A stretch of 64,000 nt of DNA, from NCBI GenBank assembly GCA_964505265.1, contig CAZDGN010000004.1, forward strand, positions 57,586 to 121,585. The letters run 5' to 3'. Source of the stretch: CAILUF01 sp964505265 (GTDB taxonomy: Bacteria > Pseudomonadota > Alphaproteobacteria > Rickettsiales > UBA1997). Position numbers and translations under genes: made by a program. The notes beneath the pieces were generated by a model, which was not told the origin of the DNA, did no database searches, and was given only the letters and a program-made list of their open reading frames with translations. The stretch's first letter is position 1. The number at the start of each line of letters is the position of its first letter. Positions 1-8,474 of the stretch are shown one piece after another.

Positions 1-827
1 AGATTCCTCATCAAACCCCACCTTCAACTCAAAGTTTTATTTTAAATTTACGAAGACCAAAATTTCAGGATCTAGCTTTAAGAAAAGCAATTGCTTTGGT
101 TTTTGATTTTGAATGGCTTCAAGCCCATATTTTTTACGGCTCCTACATTCGCAATCAAAGTTTTTTTACAAACTCTATTTACACAGACAATGAAATCAAG
201 CCTTTCACTTATGTTTCCAAAACTAATGGCGATGGCTTTAATCGCGAAAATATTTTACAAGCCCAAGAAATTCTATTGCAAGCAGGCTATAAAATTAAAA
301 ATAACCAGCTTTTTTCTCCGCAAAATTTACCCATTAACATTGAATTTTTAATTGACCAAAAAACTTTTGAAATGGTAATTGCTCCTTATATTAAAAATCT
401 TAAGAAGATTGGAATTTTAGCCAAAATGCGTTTTGTTGACGAAAACCAATATCAAACCAGAATTAATAATTTTGATTATGATATTATAGTTTCAACAATA
501 CCACAACAGATGGTTCCTGGGTCTGAGTTATTTGCTTATTTTCACTCATCGCAAAAGGACATAAAAGGCTCGGCCAATCTTTCTGGTTTTAATGATAAAA
601 TAATTGATGATTTAGTAGAAAAAATTTCTACGTCCAAAAAAATTCAAGATTTATCAAAATTATGTAAAAAATTTGATAGATATTTACTAGAGAACTATTA
701 TATTATTCCACAATGGTATAATAATAAATATCGGATTTTATACCGAAATATTTTTGAATTTCCGAAAATTACACCAAAATACTCATTGGCACTTGAAACT
801 TGGTGGATTAAAAATATTAACAATTAA
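1..827 (+). CDS. YejA-type peptide-binding protein of an ABC transporter (3' part)
   Basis: Periplasmic solute-binding protein (SBP family 5) delivering oligopeptides to an ABC importer. The frame is open from base 3, so the gene starts before the window and only about the last 274 residues are seen. The segment reading LRRPKFQDLALRKAIALVFDFEW-like (bases 45-113), followed by a YGSY...SFF..S stretch, is characteristic of the YejA/microcin C branch rather than OppA or DppA. The end (ALETWW just before the stop) is also typical of that branch. Only 9 bases separate it from the Nfu gene. The permease and ATPase genes, if present, lie outside the window. Substrate is inferred from the family only. 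Confidence 0.82.
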   Translation, partial: IPHQTPPSTQSFILNLRRPKFQDLALRKAIALVFDFEWLQAHIFYGSYIRNQSFFTNSIYTDNEIKPFTYVSKTNGDGFNRENILQAQEILLQAGYKIKNNQLFSPQNLPINIEFLIDQKTFEMVIAPYIKNLKKIGILAKMRFVDENQYQTRINNFDYDIIVSTIPQQMVPGSELFAYFHSSQKDIKGSANLSGFNDKIIDDLVEKISTSKKIQDLSKLCKKFDRYLLENYYIIPQWYNNKYRILYRNIFEFPKITPKYSLALETWWIKNINN

Positions 828-836
828 TTTAAAATT

Positions 837-1418
837 ATGTTTATTCAAACTGAAGAAACTCCAAATCCAGCAACTTTAAAATTTATCCCTGACAATAAAA
901 TCGTTCTTGAAGATGGGGTAATGGAATTTAAAAGCCAAAAACAGGCTTCTGCCAAGTCGCCACTAGCTCTTCAGCTTTTTGCTATTGTGGGTATTGAGGC
1001 GGTAATGTTTGGTAGAGATTTTATTACTATAACCAAATCAGGTAATGTCAATTGGGATTATTTAAAGCCAGAAATTCAGGCTACTATTATGGATTTTTAT
1101 ACAACTAATAAACCAATTTTATTTGAAAATGTTGCTAACTCAAAATCTGAAATAAAAAATTCTCAAAACTCCAATGAGGATTCAGAAATTGTCAAACAAA
1201 TTAAAGAATTGATTGAAATTAAGGTTAGACCAGCGGTAGCTATGGATGGAGGTGATATCACCTTTCATTCATTTGAAGATGGGATTGTTTATTTGGCATT
1301 AAAGGGATCATGTTCGGGCTGTCCAAGTTCTAGTATAACTTTAAAAAATGGTATTGAAAATATGCTTAAACACTACATTCCAGAAGTTGAGGGAGTGGAG
1401 CAAGTAAGTGAAGAATAG
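837..1418 (+). CDS. Nfu/NifU-like Fe-S cluster scaffold or carrier protein
   Basis: Carries and delivers [4Fe-4S] clusters to apoproteins in the cytoplasm. Residues 1-90 form the Nfu N-terminal domain (starts MFIQTEETPNPATLKF, as in alphaproteobacterial and mitochondrial NFU1). Residues 118-193 form the NifU C-terminal domain with the cluster-binding CxxC at C159 and C162 (SCSGCPSS). A polar N/S-rich linker at about 100-115 joins them. At 193 aa it has the usual family length. It follows the peptide-binding protein by 9 bases and is followed by tRNA-Arg. It ends in TAG, showing that TAG is a genuine stop here. Confidence 0.93.
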   Translation: MFIQTEETPNPATLKFIPDNKIVLEDGVMEFKSQKQASAKSPLALQLFAIVGIEAVMFGRDFITITKSGNVNWDYLKPEIQATIMDFYTTNKPILFENVANSKSEIKNSQNSNEDSEIVKQIKELIEIKVRPAVAMDGGDITFHSFEDGIVYLALKGSCSGCPSSSITLKNGIENMLKHYIPEVEGVEQVSEE

Positions 1419-1433
1419 TAATTTTTTAAAAAA

Positions 1434-1510
1434 GCATTCGTAGCTCAACTGGATAGAGTGTTGCTTTCCGAAGGCAAAGGTTGTGGGTTCAAATCCCGCC
1501 GAGTGCACCA
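1434..1510 (+). tRNA. tRNA-Arg (anticodon CCG)
   Basis: A 77-nt cloverleaf. Acceptor arms GCATTCG (1434-1440) and CGAGTGC (1500-1506) pair with one G-U, followed by discriminator A and an encoded CCA (1508-1510). The anticodon stem TTGCT/GGCAA encloses the loop TTCCGAA, giving anticodon CCG, which reads CGG (Arg). The T arm carries GGTTCAAATCC. It lies between the Nfu gene and the 3' end of rpe on the opposite strand. Confidence 0.95.
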
Positions 1511-1513
1511 AAA

Positions 1514-2155
1514 TTACCTTAAGCTAGCAATAGTTTTAGCATAATTATTGCTAGAAAAAATATAAGAACCAGAAACTAAAACATTGGCCCCAGCATTAAT
1601 GGTTTGTTTAGCAGTTGACTCATTAATTCCGCCATCAACCTCTAATTCAATATTTTTACCAATTTTTTCAATTTTTTTTCGAATATTTTCAATTTTTTTA
1701 AGTTGAGATGTTAAAAATTTTTGTCCTCCAAATCCGGGATTAACCGTCATAACTAAAATCAAATCTAAATCTTCTAAAATATAATCAAGTGTATCTTCGT
1801 GGGTAGAAGGCACAAGCGAAACCCCAGCTTTAATATTGTATGATTTAATCAAATTAATTGATCTATCGAGATGAATGCTAGATTCTTGATGTATGGTAAT
1901 GATGTCGGCACCAGATTGGGCAAAATTTTTAATGTGCAAATCTGGATTGTTAATCATTAGATGAACATCAAAAGATTTATTTGTGAATTGACGTAAAGCC
2001 TTTACTACATCGCTTCCAATGGTAATGTTTGGGACGAATGAGCCATCCATTACATCAATATGAATATAATCAGCACCCGCTTTATCAAGGGCAATTATTT
2101 CTTCACCTAACTTTGAAAAATTTGCCGATAAAATAGATGGAGAAATTTTGATCAT
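1514..2155 (-). CDS. rpe: ribulose-phosphate 3-epimerase
   Basis: Interconverts D-ribulose 5-phosphate and D-xylulose 5-phosphate in the pentose phosphate pathway. A TIM barrel of 213 aa, normal length. Signatures seen: start MIKISPSILSANFSKLGEEI, the metal and catalytic strand HIDVMDGSFVPNITIG, HLMI at about residue 66, MTVNPGFGGQKF around 135-147, and EVDGGI (second catalytic Asp) near 172. It is the last gene of a minus-strand operon: its start lies 2 bases beyond the stop of the DUF2155 gene. Confidence 0.97.
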   Translation of the reverse strand: MIKISPSILSANFSKLGEEIIALDKAGADYIHIDVMDGSFVPNITIGSDVVKALRQFTNKSFDVHLMINNPDLHIKNFAQSGADIITIHQESSIHLDRSINLIKSYNIKAGVSLVPSTHEDTLDYILEDLDLILVMTVNPGFGGQKFLTSQLKKIENIRKKIEKIGKNIELEVDGGINESTAKQTINAGANVLVSGSYIFSSNNYAKTIASLR

Positions 2156-2157
2156 AG

Positions 2158-2661
2158 TTACTTATTAAAACAATTAATTGCAGTAATGTCATAAATTGGG
2201 TGCTCAAGTCCAGAAATTGATGGGCTTGAAGCAAACATCCAGCCATAAAAAATTCTTTTCTCAGTGATTTTGTCCTTACCTTCGTTTTTTGTTTCAAAAA
2301 CTTCGAGTAAAATTTTACTTTCGGGCTTTTGTTCTAGAGGGGATTGCCAACATTTATGTGGAATAATTTTTATGCTTCCAAAATTAGTTTTATCATTAAC
2401 TTTTAATTCGGTAAAGGAGGTTTTAGCGGTGGTTTTGTTCAGTATTTGAACTAGAGCATAGTTGGTAAATCCTCCTGAACTTGATTCGGTATCGTCTTGT
2501 TCTAAATTAACTTCAGAATTTTCGGTTGCAGTCTCGCTAAAACCCTCATCTTCAAGTTTTTTTTCGGTGCTTGTGGTTTTAGTATTTTTATTTTGAGCAA
2601 TAACATTTTCATTGATTAAAATCATCAAAAATAAAATTGAAAAAAATTTAATTATTTGCAT
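2158..2661 (-). CDS. DUF2155 exported protein
   Basis: A conserved alphaproteobacterial protein of unknown function. I chose the internal Met giving MQIIKFFSILFLMILINENVIAQ as start because it yields a clean Sec signal peptide; a longer frame begins at 2703. After an acidic, low-complexity linker, the C-terminal half holds the domain: LNKTTAKTSF, FGSIKIIPHKCW, and the near-invariant GWMFASSPS..LEHPIYD block before the stop. The two cysteines (one in KCW, one near the end) could form a disulfide in the periplasm; that is inference. With this start it overlaps the end of the MlaD gene by 14 bases, suggesting translational coupling. Confidence 0.85.
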   Translation of the reverse strand: MQIIKFFSILFLMILINENVIAQNKNTKTTSTEKKLEDEGFSETATENSEVNLEQDDTESSSGGFTNYALVQILNKTTAKTSFTELKVNDKTNFGSIKIIPHKCWQSPLEQKPESKILLEVFETKNEGKDKITEKRIFYGWMFASSPSISGLEHPIYDITAINCFNK

Positions 2662-3112
2662 TTTTATTTCCACCAAAAATGAATTTACCAAGAAGCTCCT
2701 CAAAATTAACTGAAGATTGAGTAAAAGTAATTTCTTGATTTTGAGTTAAAAATTCGGTATCGCCACCCGGAACAATCGAAATATATTTTGAACCTAATAA
2801 ACCTTCCGAAGAAATTTTAGCTGAAGAATCGGTAGGTATTTTGACATCTTTATTAAGTTTAAGAGTAATTACTGCTTGAAAGGAATTTTTGTCAAGATCT
2901 TGGGTAACTACTGACCCAATTTTTACTCCAGAAATTTTAACATCACTGCCAGAAGATAAGCCGTCAGCATTTTCAAATTTGGCTATTAAATTATAGCCAT
3001 TATGATCAGAAACTTTGGACTTTTCAAGCGAAGTAAAAAAGAATAGAATTGCCACACCCAAAACAATGGAGCCAACAGCAAAATCAAAATAATTATGATT
3101 GGATTTAGTCAT
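2648..3112 (-). CDS. mlaD: MlaD-like outer-membrane lipid asymmetry (MCE) protein
   Basis: Substrate-binding MCE subunit of the Mla phospholipid transport system, anchored in the inner membrane and facing the periplasm. The preferred start (MTKSNHNYFDFAVGS) gives one N-terminal membrane segment (FAVGSIVLGVAILFFFTSL) and then a single MCE domain: YNLIAKFENADGLSSGSDVKISGVKIGSV, then LLGSKYISIVPGG. About 154 aa, as expected for MlaD. It sits between NDUFA12 (8-base overlap) and DUF2155. mlaE and mlaF are not in the window. Confidence 0.9.
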   Translation of the reverse strand: MTKSNHNYFDFAVGSIVLGVAILFFFTSLEKSKVSDHNGYNLIAKFENADGLSSGSDVKISGVKIGSVVTQDLDKNSFQAVITLKLNKDVKIPTDSSAKISSEGLLGSKYISIVPGGDTEFLTQNQEITFTQSSVNFEELLGKFIFGGNKNANN

Positions 3113-3452
3113 ATTTTTTAAAATTATTTGCATCCCAAGCTTCGTAATGAGAGGGATTATTATAAGTTGAAGTTTTTGAATTTTGCGGACTGTAAGAGTT
3201 TAATGTTCCTGTTAAGTTTGGCAAATGAATTTTTTGCCAAGAATATTTATTGGTATTGATTTGAACTGGGGCTTGATCAATCATATAGTGCATCCAAACA
3301 TGCCATTCTGCTGGTATTTTAGTTGGTTCTGCAATGCCATTATAAACTACAAATCTTTTTTTGTTTATATGTTGATAATATTCGTTACCAAACTCATCTG
3401 AACCAATTTTTTTACAGGTTAATTTGGTTATAAAATTTTGAATAAATTGCAT
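3105..3452 (-). CDS. NDUFA12-family complex I accessory subunit
   Basis: Homologue of the mitochondrial NADH:ubiquinone oxidoreductase 17.2 kDa subunit, found in Alphaproteobacteria and mitochondria and not in most other bacteria. 115 aa, with the family pattern: G.DEFGNEYY near residue 20, RFVVYNG, a P.EWH.WMHY segment around residues 50-56, then a PNLTGT-like stretch. First gene of the operon running to rpe; the nuo genes are elsewhere. It is one of the best lineage markers in this window. Confidence 0.92.
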   Translation of the reverse strand: MQFIQNFITKLTCKKIGSDEFGNEYYQHINKKRFVVYNGIAEPTKIPAEWHVWMHYMIDQAPVQINTNKYSWQKIHLPNLTGTLNSYSPQNSKTSTYNNPSHYEAWDANNFKKYD

Positions 3453-3597
3453 TATTTAAAAAAAATGGTTAGTAATTAAATAAATTATATTAAAAAAAAT
3501 TTAAATTACAAATTGAGTTTTAAAATTTTTTTATAATATAATCTATAAGTTAAATTTATTTAAATAAATTTTACTTCAATACAATCAAAATATCTAA

Positions 3598-6039
3598 ATG
3601 AGTCTTTTTTTTAAAACCATATTAATTCTTAAAAACAGTTGTGTAAAAGATATTTTAACAATAAAAAGTTTTTTAAAAAAAGGATTTTTTATTTTTTTAA
3701 TTACCATTTTTTTACCACATACAATTGGTTTTGCTAAAAGTAACAATAATGATAATAATCCCAATCCCAATGCCAAATATCGAATTATTTCAAATGCAAA
3801 TAAATCGACAAAAAATCATAAATTTTCTAAACCAACACCCACTTATTATGATAAAAATAAAAATCCCAAAAAAAATAGTAAATCTCCAGAAAATATTAAG
3901 GTTAGCTCTAAGATTAAATATCAAAAAATTAGCGAAGAGGCTACAAAAAAAAGCACTGAAGATGCAGATGATCTTGAAATACCCGAAGATAAAAATACTC
4001 TAGAAAATAAAAATATTGAACAAGAATTATCATCAAAAGAAGATTTTATTTCGCAAAAATTATGGAAAAAATTTTCTAAGAGTGACATTGAAATTTTACA
4101 AAATATTAATAATAAACTAAAAATTAACGACTATGATGATGCTATTCGCCTAGCTAAAATTTTGCAAAGTAAAAATAGTGAAAATAAGAATTCTTTAGCT
4201 GATGCAGTAATGGATATAATTTTGTGGAACAAATATAGTTCTAAATCCGATTTAAAAAAAGTAGCATTTATCGATATATCAAGTTTTGTTATGGATAATC
4301 CTTTTTTTCCAAACATTAACGATTTGCGTAAAAATGTCGAAAAAATTGCTGTGAATAATAATATTGATTACAAATATTCTGAAATTTATTTCAACACAAA
4401 TCCAGCATTAACAACCGAATCCAAGCTTTATGTGATTGACTCAAAAATTTCTAAATTATCTGCAAATTACAAAAACTTTGATGAAAAAATCAAGGATTTA
4501 CAAAATAAATCTATTCAATCAGAAATTGCTAGGGTTTGGATTAGTGAAGATTTTACTGAAATTGAGGAGCGTCAATTTTTAGAAAAGTTCAAAAACATTC
4601 TTACTCAACAAGATTATGCCAAAAGGATTGAGCGTTTACTTTGGGAGAATAAAAAAAGCGAATCTTTTCGAATTATGAGCTATGTTGGCGAAGATTATCG
4701 CAACTTATTTGAAACCATCTTAAAGTTTGATGAATCGCCTCGCTATATCGATAAAATGATACTTGATGTACCAAGAAGACTGCGTTCAAATGAGCTATTA
4801 AATTTTAAAAGGATGATATGGTATAAATCCAAAGATCAAATTGATGATGTATTGGAAATTCTAATTGAAACCCCAAAAGATTATCTTAATCCAGATAAAT
4901 GGTGGAGTTTTAGAAGATTATATGGTCGCGAAATGCTAAAAACCGGTAATTATAAAAAATCCTACCAAATTATTTCAAATCATAATCTTCCAACTACCTC
5001 TTCAGATTATTGGGAAGCGGAGTGGACTGCAGGTTGGGTAGCTTTAAGGTTTTTAGATGAGCCTAAAGATGCCTTGAAGCATTTTTTGCAAATGAAAAAT
5101 AATGTTAGTCAACCTGTGACAATATCAAGAGCTTTATATTGGGAAGCTATGTGCTATGAGGCTATGGATGAAAAATCAAAAGCTATTGAAACCTTTAAAA
5201 TCGCCAGTCAATATCCAATTTTTTTCTATGGACAATTAGCAATACATAAACACAAATCGCTTGACCCACTTGGTTCAGCTAAGGATATTATTTTGCCAAA
5301 AAGCCCAGAAATAACTGGTCGTGATATTGCAAAAATTTCTGAATCCAGAGCCGCTCAAATTGCTTATATTCTTGCGGTTTCGGGCGATAGGGCTAATGCC
5401 ACCAAAATTTTTGAATGGTTAGTAAATAATTCTCCAACCGATGGTCAAATTGCCGTTATTATGAAGATAATTGAAGAAATTGGCGATAGACAGCTTGATG
5501 CCCGAATTTCTAGGTTTGCTTCCAAAAAGAATGTATTTTTTATTAAGGAAAAATTCCAAATAATTAGTGAAGTTATGAATGATGAATATGCTCCGCTAGT
5601 TCATGCCATAATTAAACAAGAAAGTGGATTTGCCCAAATGGCAGTCAGTAGGGTTGGGGCTCTTGGTTATATGCAGTTGATGCCTGCCACTGCTAAATTA
5701 GTGTCCAAAGAAATCGGAATTCCGTATAATCAAAAAAAATTGACCCGCGATATTCGCTATAACATTAGGTTGGGGTCATTTTACATTAAAAAATTAATAG
5801 ATGAATTTGAGGGTTCAGAAATGCTTGCCATCGCCTCATATAATGCTGGACCAAATGCTACAAGACGTTGGATTAATGAATTTTATGATCCAAGAAAAGA
5901 AAAAGATCAAGATAAAATCGTAGATTGGATTGAATTAATAACTTATTCTGAAACCAGAAATTATGTGCAAAGAATTATTGAAAATATGATTGTTTACAAA
6001 TATTTGATGTCGAGAAATAATTATGATTTGTTAAAATAA
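3598..6039 (+). CDS. slt: Slt-type lytic murein transglycosylase
   Basis: Cleaves the MurNAc-GlcNAc bond of peptidoglycan with 1,6-anhydro ring formation, in the periplasm. 813 aa. A hydrophobic N-terminal segment (residues about 23-47) acts as signal or anchor. A long K/N/S-rich low-complexity region (about 50-150) has no counterpart I recognise in E. coli Slt70. A helical superhelix region follows, then the C-terminal catalytic domain from about 660: IKQESGF with the catalytic Glu, GALGYMQLMPATA, and IASYNAGP. Stands alone with about 90 bases before purF. The lengthened low-complexity region explains its size above the usual 600-700 aa. Confidence 0.93.
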   Translation: MSLFFKTILILKNSCVKDILTIKSFLKKGFFIFLITIFLPHTIGFAKSNNNDNNPNPNAKYRIISNANKSTKNHKFSKPTPTYYDKNKNPKKNSKSPENIKVSSKIKYQKISEEATKKSTEDADDLEIPEDKNTLENKNIEQELSSKEDFISQKLWKKFSKSDIEILQNINNKLKINDYDDAIRLAKILQSKNSENKNSLADAVMDIILWNKYSSKSDLKKVAFIDISSFVMDNPFFPNINDLRKNVEKIAVNNNIDYKYSEIYFNTNPALTTESKLYVIDSKISKLSANYKNFDEKIKDLQNKSIQSEIARVWISEDFTEIEERQFLEKFKNILTQQDYAKRIERLLWENKKSESFRIMSYVGEDYRNLFETILKFDESPRYIDKMILDVPRRLRSNELLNFKRMIWYKSKDQIDDVLEILIETPKDYLNPDKWWSFRRLYGREMLKTGNYKKSYQIISNHNLPTTSSDYWEAEWTAGWVALRFLDEPKDALKHFLQMKNNVSQPVTISRALYWEAMCYEAMDEKSKAIETFKIASQYPIFFYGQLAIHKHKSLDPLGSAKDIILPKSPEITGRDIAKISESRAAQIAYILAVSGDRANATKIFEWLVNNSPTDGQIAVIMKIIEEIGDRQLDARISRFASKKNVFFIKEKFQIISEVMNDEYAPLVHAIIKQESGFAQMAVSRVGALGYMQLMPATAKLVSKEIGIPYNQKKLTRDIRYNIRLGSFYIKKLIDEFEGSEMLAIASYNAGPNATRRWINEFYDPRKEKDQDKIVDWIELITYSETRNYVQRIIENMIVYKYLMSRNNYDLLK

Positions 6040-6127
6040 TAAAGACCAAATTAACTTAATAAACTGTAAAGATTGCAATCATTTTTTTTGTATGTAAAAT
6101 GTTAATGAATTTAATAATTTTATTTTT

Positions 6128-7552
6128 ATGTTTGATAAATTTAATGACGAATGTGGAATCTTTGCAATTTATGGTTCTCCTGATGCCTCAATCAATACTG
6201 TTTTAGGTTTACATGCTTTGCAACATCGTGGACAAGAGGCGGGTGGAGTAGTGTCGATGGATGGTGAAAATGCCAATTTTCATTTTGCCGATGGTTTAAT
6301 TTCGGATAATTTTACTTCACGCAAAATTCTAAAAAAGCTTGAAGGAAATTCAGCGATAGGGCATGTTCGATATTCAACTGCTGGCAAAAAAAATGCTCGT
6401 AATTTTCAGCCAATTTATGCCGAATTAAGTCATGGCTTCATTGCTATTGCTCATAATGGAAATTTAACTAATGCTAAAACATTACGTAAAAAATTAATCA
6501 GTGAAGGCTCAATTTTTCAATCCACGATGGATACCGAAGTTATTATTCATCTTATTGCTAAAAGTCAAAAAAATTCACTACAAGAAAAAATTATTGATGC
6601 CACTTCTCAAATTGAAGGGGCTTGTTCTTTGGTCATAATTTCTAAGGAAGGAATTATTGCTATGCGCGATCCATTTGGGGTTAGGCCACTCAGTATCGCA
6701 AGACTTGGTGATGCCTATGTTATTGCCTCGGAAACTTGTGCATTTGATATTGTTGGGGCAAAATTTGAACGCGATATAGAACATGGTGAAATGGTTATTA
6801 TCAATGAATCGGGCTTAAAATCCTTAAAGCCATTTAATCCTCAACCATCAAAATTTTGTATTTTTGAATATGTTTATTTTGCTCGCCCAGATAGCTTTAT
6901 CGAAGGCAATCATGTTTATGAAATGCGAAAAAATATCGGTGTTCAATTGGCTAAAGAAATTCGTCTTGAAGCTGATGTGGTGGTGCCAGTACCAGACTCT
7001 GGAGTTCCTGCTTCAATTGGCTATGCCAATCAATCAAAAATCCCTTTTGAACTGGGAATAATTCGCAATCATTATGTTGGTAGAACTTTTATTGAGCCAA
7101 CTGATAAAATTCGTCATTTTGGGGTTAAATTAAAACATAATGCCAATTTGTCGGTAATCAAAGATAAAAGGGTGATTTTAATTGATGATAGCATTGTTCG
7201 CGGTACAACATCAAAAAAAATTGTCCAAATGATTCGCGATGCGGGAGCTAAAGAAATATATATGCTTATTGCTTCCCCACCAACAATTTCTCCTTGTTTT
7301 TATGGTGTTGATACCCCAGAAAAGCAAGATTTAATTGCCTCCAAGAGTTCGATTGAAGAAATACGTAAAATGATTGGTGCTGATTACCTTGGTTATTTAT
7401 CGATGGATGGAATGTATCAAGCTATATTAAAAACTAACCGCGATAATATAAATCCGCAATATTGCGATGCTTGTTTTTCTGATCAATATCCAATTCATCT
7501 TACTGACAAAATTGGTGCCAAAATTCCATTATTTGAAAAACCAAATTCATAA
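6128..7552 (+). CDS. purF: amidophosphoribosyltransferase
   Basis: First committed step of purine synthesis: PRPP plus glutamine gives phosphoribosylamine. 474 aa. A short propeptide (MFDKFNDE) precedes the nucleophile Cys9 (CGIF), so self-processing is expected. The glutaminase domain has HALQHRGQE and HNGNLTNA; the phosphoribosyltransferase domain has the PRPP loop ILIDDSIVRGTT at about 350-361. Cysteines in FCIFEYVYF, PCFYGVD and YCDAC match the ligands of the [4Fe-4S] cluster of the Bacillus-type enzyme, so an oxygen-sensitive cluster is likely. Followed after 3 bases by xseB. Confidence 0.98.
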   Translation: MFDKFNDECGIFAIYGSPDASINTVLGLHALQHRGQEAGGVVSMDGENANFHFADGLISDNFTSRKILKKLEGNSAIGHVRYSTAGKKNARNFQPIYAELSHGFIAIAHNGNLTNAKTLRKKLISEGSIFQSTMDTEVIIHLIAKSQKNSLQEKIIDATSQIEGACSLVIISKEGIIAMRDPFGVRPLSIARLGDAYVIASETCAFDIVGAKFERDIEHGEMVIINESGLKSLKPFNPQPSKFCIFEYVYFARPDSFIEGNHVYEMRKNIGVQLAKEIRLEADVVVPVPDSGVPASIGYANQSKIPFELGIIRNHYVGRTFIEPTDKIRHFGVKLKHNANLSVIKDKRVILIDDSIVRGTTSKKIVQMIRDAGAKEIYMLIASPPTISPCFYGVDTPEKQDLIASKSSIEEIRKMIGADYLGYLSMDGMYQAILKTNRDNINPQYCDACFSDQYPIHLTDKIGAKIPLFEKPNS

Positions 7553-7555
7553 TTT

Positions 7556-7780
7556 ATGACTAATTTATCTGAAAAAACTAATGCCAAAAAAATTGTAAAA
7601 ATGTCTTTTGAGGAAGCTTTGCAAAGACTCGAAGAAATTTCTCAAATCTTATCTTCGCAAAAAATCAATCTCGAACAAATGATTGAATTATATGAAGAAG
7701 GAACGGCTCTTAAAGACCATTGTAATGCAAGGCTTGAAGAAGCAAAACTGAAAATAGAAAAAATCGAAACTTCTTCATAA
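7556..7780 (+). CDS. xseB: exodeoxyribonuclease VII small subunit
   Basis: Partner of XseA in ExoVII, which degrades single-stranded DNA. 74 aa, typical. The signature is MSFEEALQRLEEISQIL followed by the amphipathic helix with LEQMIELYEEG and a C-terminal LEEAKLKIEKI. The start lies 3 bases after the purF stop, so it is co-transcribed with purF. xseA is not in the window. A gap of about 90 bases with an AT palindrome separates it from pgsA. Confidence 0.95.
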   Translation: MTNLSEKTNAKKIVKMSFEEALQRLEEISQILSSQKINLEQMIELYEEGTALKDHCNARLEEAKLKIEKIETSS

Positions 7781-7869
7781 ATAATGTAATCGGCGGCATT
7801 TAAATTTATTAAAATAAGATGCTTGAATTTTGTTTTTTATAAATTATTATTTTTTAAAAAAATAATTAA

Positions 7870-8472
7870 ATGAATCAAATACCAAATATATTAACTATTG
7901 CTAGAATTGCTATAATCCCTCTTTTAGTTTTTGCTTTTTATATCCCAGGAATGTTTTCAAATGTTTTAACTGCCATTTTATTTGGTATAGCCGCAATTAC
8001 CGATTATTTTGATGGATATTTTGCTCGTTATTTTAAAGTTCAATCCAATTTTGGCAAATGTCTTGACCCTATTGCTGACAAACTATTGGTTGTAATTGCA
8101 ATTGTGATGCTAATCAAATTTAATCCAAATAATCCATGGATTTTATTTCCAGGATTAGTGATTATAGCAAGAGAGGTCTTGGTTTCTGGTCTTCGAGAAT
8201 ATCTTGCTGAAATTAATATTAAAGTTCCAGTTAGTCGGTTAGCCAAATATAAAACAGCGGTGCAAATGTTTGGAATTGGCGGACTTTTACTTGGAGATAA
8301 TGGCTCAGCCTATGTAGTTTATCAATGGTTTGGGGGATATATTGAGATTGAATTTCGATATATTCTAATTTCGATAATTGGCATTTTAGCTAAAATTCTT
8401 TTTACCTCATCTGCAATTTTAACAATAATAACTGGTTATAATTATTTTAAGGCTAGTTTTAAAAATATGTAA
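7870..8472 (+). CDS. pgsA: CDP-diacylglycerol--glycerol-3-phosphate 3-phosphatidyltransferase
   Basis: Integral membrane enzyme making phosphatidylglycerol phosphate from CDP-diacylglycerol and glycerol 3-phosphate. 200 aa with several membrane segments. The full CDP-alcohol phosphotransferase motif D-x2-D-G-x2-A-R-x8-G-x3-D-x3-D is present (DYFDGYFARYF...GKCLDPIADK, residues about 41-65). The start MNQIPNILTIARI is typical of PgsA. Two bases separate it from rmuC. Confidence 0.96.
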   Translation: MNQIPNILTIARIAIIPLLVFAFYIPGMFSNVLTAILFGIAAITDYFDGYFARYFKVQSNFGKCLDPIADKLLVVIAIVMLIKFNPNNPWILFPGLVIIAREVLVSGLREYLAEINIKVPVSRLAKYKTAVQMFGIGGLLLGDNGSAYVVYQWFGGYIEIEFRYILISIIGILAKILFTSSAILTIITGYNYFKASFKNM

Positions 8473-8474
8473 TT

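Noticed and set aside
91..351. 86-aa plus-strand frame at the window start
   Set aside because: It lies in another frame inside the YejA-type gene, which has a clear family match.
6040..6127. Purine riboswitch before purF
   Set aside because: The leader is only 88 bases, AT-rich, and shows none of the conserved loop motifs I would need.
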